Positions 61,529 through 64,000 of a DNA stretch of 64,000 nt are shown here, in pieces. A program made the translations under genes and the position numbers. The notes beneath the pieces were generated by a model. That model searched no databases. It was given only the letters and a program-made list of their open reading frames with translations, and was not told the origin of the DNA. This stretch comes from Cephalopachus bancanus. Lineage: Eukaryota; Chordata; Mammalia; Primates; Tarsiidae. Position 1 is the stretch's first letter, and each line of letters opens with the position of its first letter. Where the stretch lies: NCBI GenBank assembly GCA_027257055.1, contig JAPVLO010000179.1, positions 744,001 through 808,000 of the forward strand, written 5' to 3'.

Positions 61529-61809
61529 TCTGGTGCCTCAAGTCTGTAAATCCCAGCTTGGAGACCGAAGTGAGTGGATTGTCTGAGCCCGGGGGTTTGA
61601 GACCCGCCTGGGCAACTAGGTGAGACCTCATCTCTACAATAAATCAAAAATTAGCTGGGCATGGTAGCGTGCGCCTGTAGTTCCGGCTACTTGGAAGGCT
61701 GAGGCGGAAGGATCGCCAGAGACCAGCAGGCCGAGGCTGCGGTGGCCGGGAGCGTGCCACTGCACTCCAGTCTGGGCGACAGAGTGAGACTCCAACTCAA
61801 AAAAAAAAA
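61529..61809 (+). mobile_element. Alu, younger type, with scrambled 5' end
   Basis: TCTGGTGCCTCAAGTCTGTA is a poor left end, but from GAGTGGATTGTCTGAGCC on it is close to the young consensus. Confidence 0.9.
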
Positions 61810-62120
61810 GAAAATCTACAGCATTATAAATTTCATTGGCTCTGAAATGGAAGACAGAACGTGTGAGCTGGATAATCTTTCCTACAATGAATAACAAACG
61901 TATAGAAGAAAAGTCAGGTTAGGGATACATAAGTAAAAATGCCTTTCCTTATCAGCTGAGCTAAGCCCCAAAGAAATGAAACATTAAAGAAAAAAAAAGA
62001 ATCATAAAAAATACTGAAAAAATAAAAATAATATTTAAATGACTTTATTTCGTTTGTTTAGACCCCCAAAAAACCCACAAAAACTTCTCTAACTTGTTTT
62101 TATCTTAAAAATAGCAAAAA
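61810..62120. repeat. Second copy of the A-rich repeated segment
   Basis: TTTCCTACAATGAATAACAA, GTCAGGTTAGGGATACATAA, ATCAGCTGAGCTAAGCCCCA parallel 61185-61425 about 690 bases upstream; the Alu at 61529-61809 lies between the copies. Confidence 0.75.
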
Positions 62121-62622
62121 TTCTCTCCAGAGAGGCGCTTGCATTCCAGGGTGATAGAGACAGTACAGTGACTCTCTCTGGAGGGGAGCTTGCAGTGCAG
62201 CCCCTGGTGAGACTGAGGGTCTCGTAGGTTCAGTGCTCCTGAACTGTGGCACAGACCCACTGTCTGGGATGCCTCCCCCACACCTGTCTGCACAGAGTGC
62301 CCATGGGGCTTGGAGGATAAGAGGAAGCAATTCACAATAAACTGCCTAAATCCACTAGGCTCTTTGTTTTCTTCATGGCCAGATCTGTGGAAGGGCCGTG
62401 AGTCAGCCCCAGTGCCGTGAGTCAGCCTCAGTGCCCACTTGCCTGTTCAGGACCTGCTGCTTGGTTGCTTGTCGCTCTTGGGTGAAAACCTTTTCATTTA
62501 TTTTGCCAATAAATGAAATATTTTCTATATTTCATATTTGAAACAGTTCTGTATATATTGTGCATACAAATCCTTCGTCATTTACATGTGTTTATTATGT
62601 GTTTGCAAATAATAACCCAAAC
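62121..62622. other. Intergenic stretch
   Basis: Diverged continuation of the 61-kb repeated segment may reach about 62200; beyond that nothing recognised. Confidence 0.4.
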
Positions 62623-62862
62623 TCTTTTTTTTTCCTGAGTTGGAGTCTCATTCCGTTGCCCAGGCTGGAATGCCTTGGCATGCTCACAATCACCCCAGCG
62701 TGGATCTGCTGGGCGCCAGCAATCCTTCGGCCTCAGCTTTCCAAGTAGCCAGAACTACAGGTGGATGCTACCACACCTGGCTGATTTATTTAAAATTTAT
62801 TTATTGTAGAGATGAGGTCTCACCAAGTTGCCCAGGCTGGTCTCAAACCTGCAGGCTCAGGC
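62623..62862 (-). mobile_element. Alu, younger type, truncated
   Basis: GAGTTGGAGTCTCATTCCGT to CCTGCAGGCTCAGGCAA; the last part of the left monomer is missing and is replaced by a second Alu. Confidence 0.93.
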
Positions 62863-62870
62863 AAACCCAA

Positions 62871-63072
62871 ACTTTTTTTTTTTTGAGTGAGCAGCTGACC
62901 TTCCAAGTAGCTGGAACTATAGGCGCGCGCTACCACACCCGGCTGATTTTTGATTTATTGTAGAGATGAGGTCTCGCCAAGTTGCCCAGGCGGGTCTTGA
63001 ACCCGCGGGCTCAGGCAATCACCTCGGCCTCCCAAAGTGCTGGGATTACAGGCTGAGCCACCGAGCCCGGCC
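62871..63072 (-). mobile_element. Alu, younger type, internally deleted
   Basis: A T-run and GAGTGAGCAGCTGACCTTCC: most of the right monomer is missing. The left monomer is intact to CCACCGAGCCCGGCC. Confidence 0.93.
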
Positions 63073-63106
63073 ACCCAAACTCTTTTTAAAGAAAATAACA
63101 TTTAGA

Positions 63107-63408
<302 letters not shown>

Positions 63409-63548
63409 TTAGAAATAAAAATACGTAAACCATAAGTGTACAGCTTGATGAATTAGCTTAAAGTGAATATATCCAAGTTTCAACAAGCAAGAGAACATTG
63501 CTAGCAGCCCAGAAGCTTCCTGTGCCTTCACTAGAGGTGGTCACTCTT

Positions 63549-63818
63549 CTTTTTTTTTTTTTTTTTGAGTCCCAGTGTCTTACTCTGTTGCCCAGGCTGG
63601 AGTGCAGTGGCACAATCATGGCTTATTGCAACCTCAACAGCCTGGGCTCAGGCGGTCCTTCTCAGCCTCGACCTACTCCTGGGCTCAAGTGATCCTTCTG
63701 CCTCAGCCTCCCAAGTAACCAGGACTAAAGGCAGGCGCCACCACACCCAGCTAGTGTTTTTTTTTTTTTTTTTTTTTTGTAGGGACCAAGTCTTGCTATA
63801 TTGCCCGGGCTTGTTCTT
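63549..63818 (-). mobile_element. Alu, AluJ-like, truncated
   Basis: GAGTCCCAGTGTCTTACTCT to TATTGCCCGGGCTTGTTCTT; the linker expanded to about 22 T. Confidence 0.92.
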
Positions 63819-64000
63819 CTGACTTTTTTTTTTTTTTTTGAGTTGGAGTCTCACTCTGTCGCCCAGATTGGGGTGCAGTGGCCGCTCCCGGCCACCGCAG
63901 CCTCAACCTGCTGGGCTCCGGCGATCCTTCCACCTCAGCCTTCCAAGTAGCTGGAACTACAGGTGCGCGCTACCACGCCTGGCTAGTTTTTTATTTTTTT
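63819..64000 (-). mobile_element. Alu, younger type, cut by window end
   Basis: GAGTTGGAGTCTCACTCTGT onward; right monomer complete; it inserted into the previous Alu or beside it and runs off at 64000. Confidence 0.95.

Overview
This is mammalian nuclear DNA from a primate. Two things show it: a three-exon stretch of the vertebrate gene MTCL1, and about 53 dimeric Alu (7SL-derived) SINE copies or fragments, roughly a quarter of the window. The Alus are of two kinds. One is AluJ-like and old. The other is a younger, very homogeneous type with a left-monomer start like GGGCTCGGTGGCTCAGCCTG, a linker like CTACAATAAATCAAAAAATT and a T-arm-like GCGGGTTCGAGACCCGC. I saw no AluS or AluY, the kinds that dominate monkey and ape genomes, and no tRNA/Alu hybrid SINE of the lorisiform kind. 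A tarsier is therefore my best guess; this is inference, not proof.

Layout. Bases 1 to about 40,170 hold the 5' part of MTCL1 (microtubule crosslinking factor 1) on the minus strand. Coding exon 1 is 39127-40170 (348 codons), exon 2 is 28457-28681 (75 codons) and exon 3 is 26159-26317 (53 codons). All three junctions are phase 0 with GT..AG borders. Intron 1 is about 10.4 kb, intron 2 about 2.1 kb, and intron 3 runs at least 26 kb to the left edge. The rest of the gene lies beyond base 1. Exon 1 sits in a strong CpG island (about 38.45-41.3 kb) that also holds the presumed promoter.

Intron 3 (1-26158) is repeat-rich. It holds AluJ and younger Alus, L1 pieces (a nested chain at 9.15-12.5 kb and an old L1 at 17.8-20.3 kb), an LTR-like insert, a complete hAT-type element with perfect 8-bp target-site duplications, Tigger-like and MER5/MER20-like elements, and several microsatellites.

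Upstream of the gene (41.3-64 kb) I found no functional gene. This part has two processed pseudogenes (TOMM20-like at 52.07 kb on plus, RPS15-like at 59.75-60.16 kb on minus), a decayed mariner transposase fragment, a long inverted repeat at 48.75-49.48 kb, MIR fragments and many Alus. A stretch near 60.7-62.1 kb looks like a degraded or wrongly assembled duplicate.

I see no operon, CRISPR array, phage or new multi-gene system. The items most worth a second look are the Alu subfamily with a perfect tRNA-like box B, the 229-bp-arm inverted repeat, and the mosaic duplication near 61 kb. Element boundaries were read by eye and are good to a few bases where target-site duplications are given, otherwise to about 10-20 bases.
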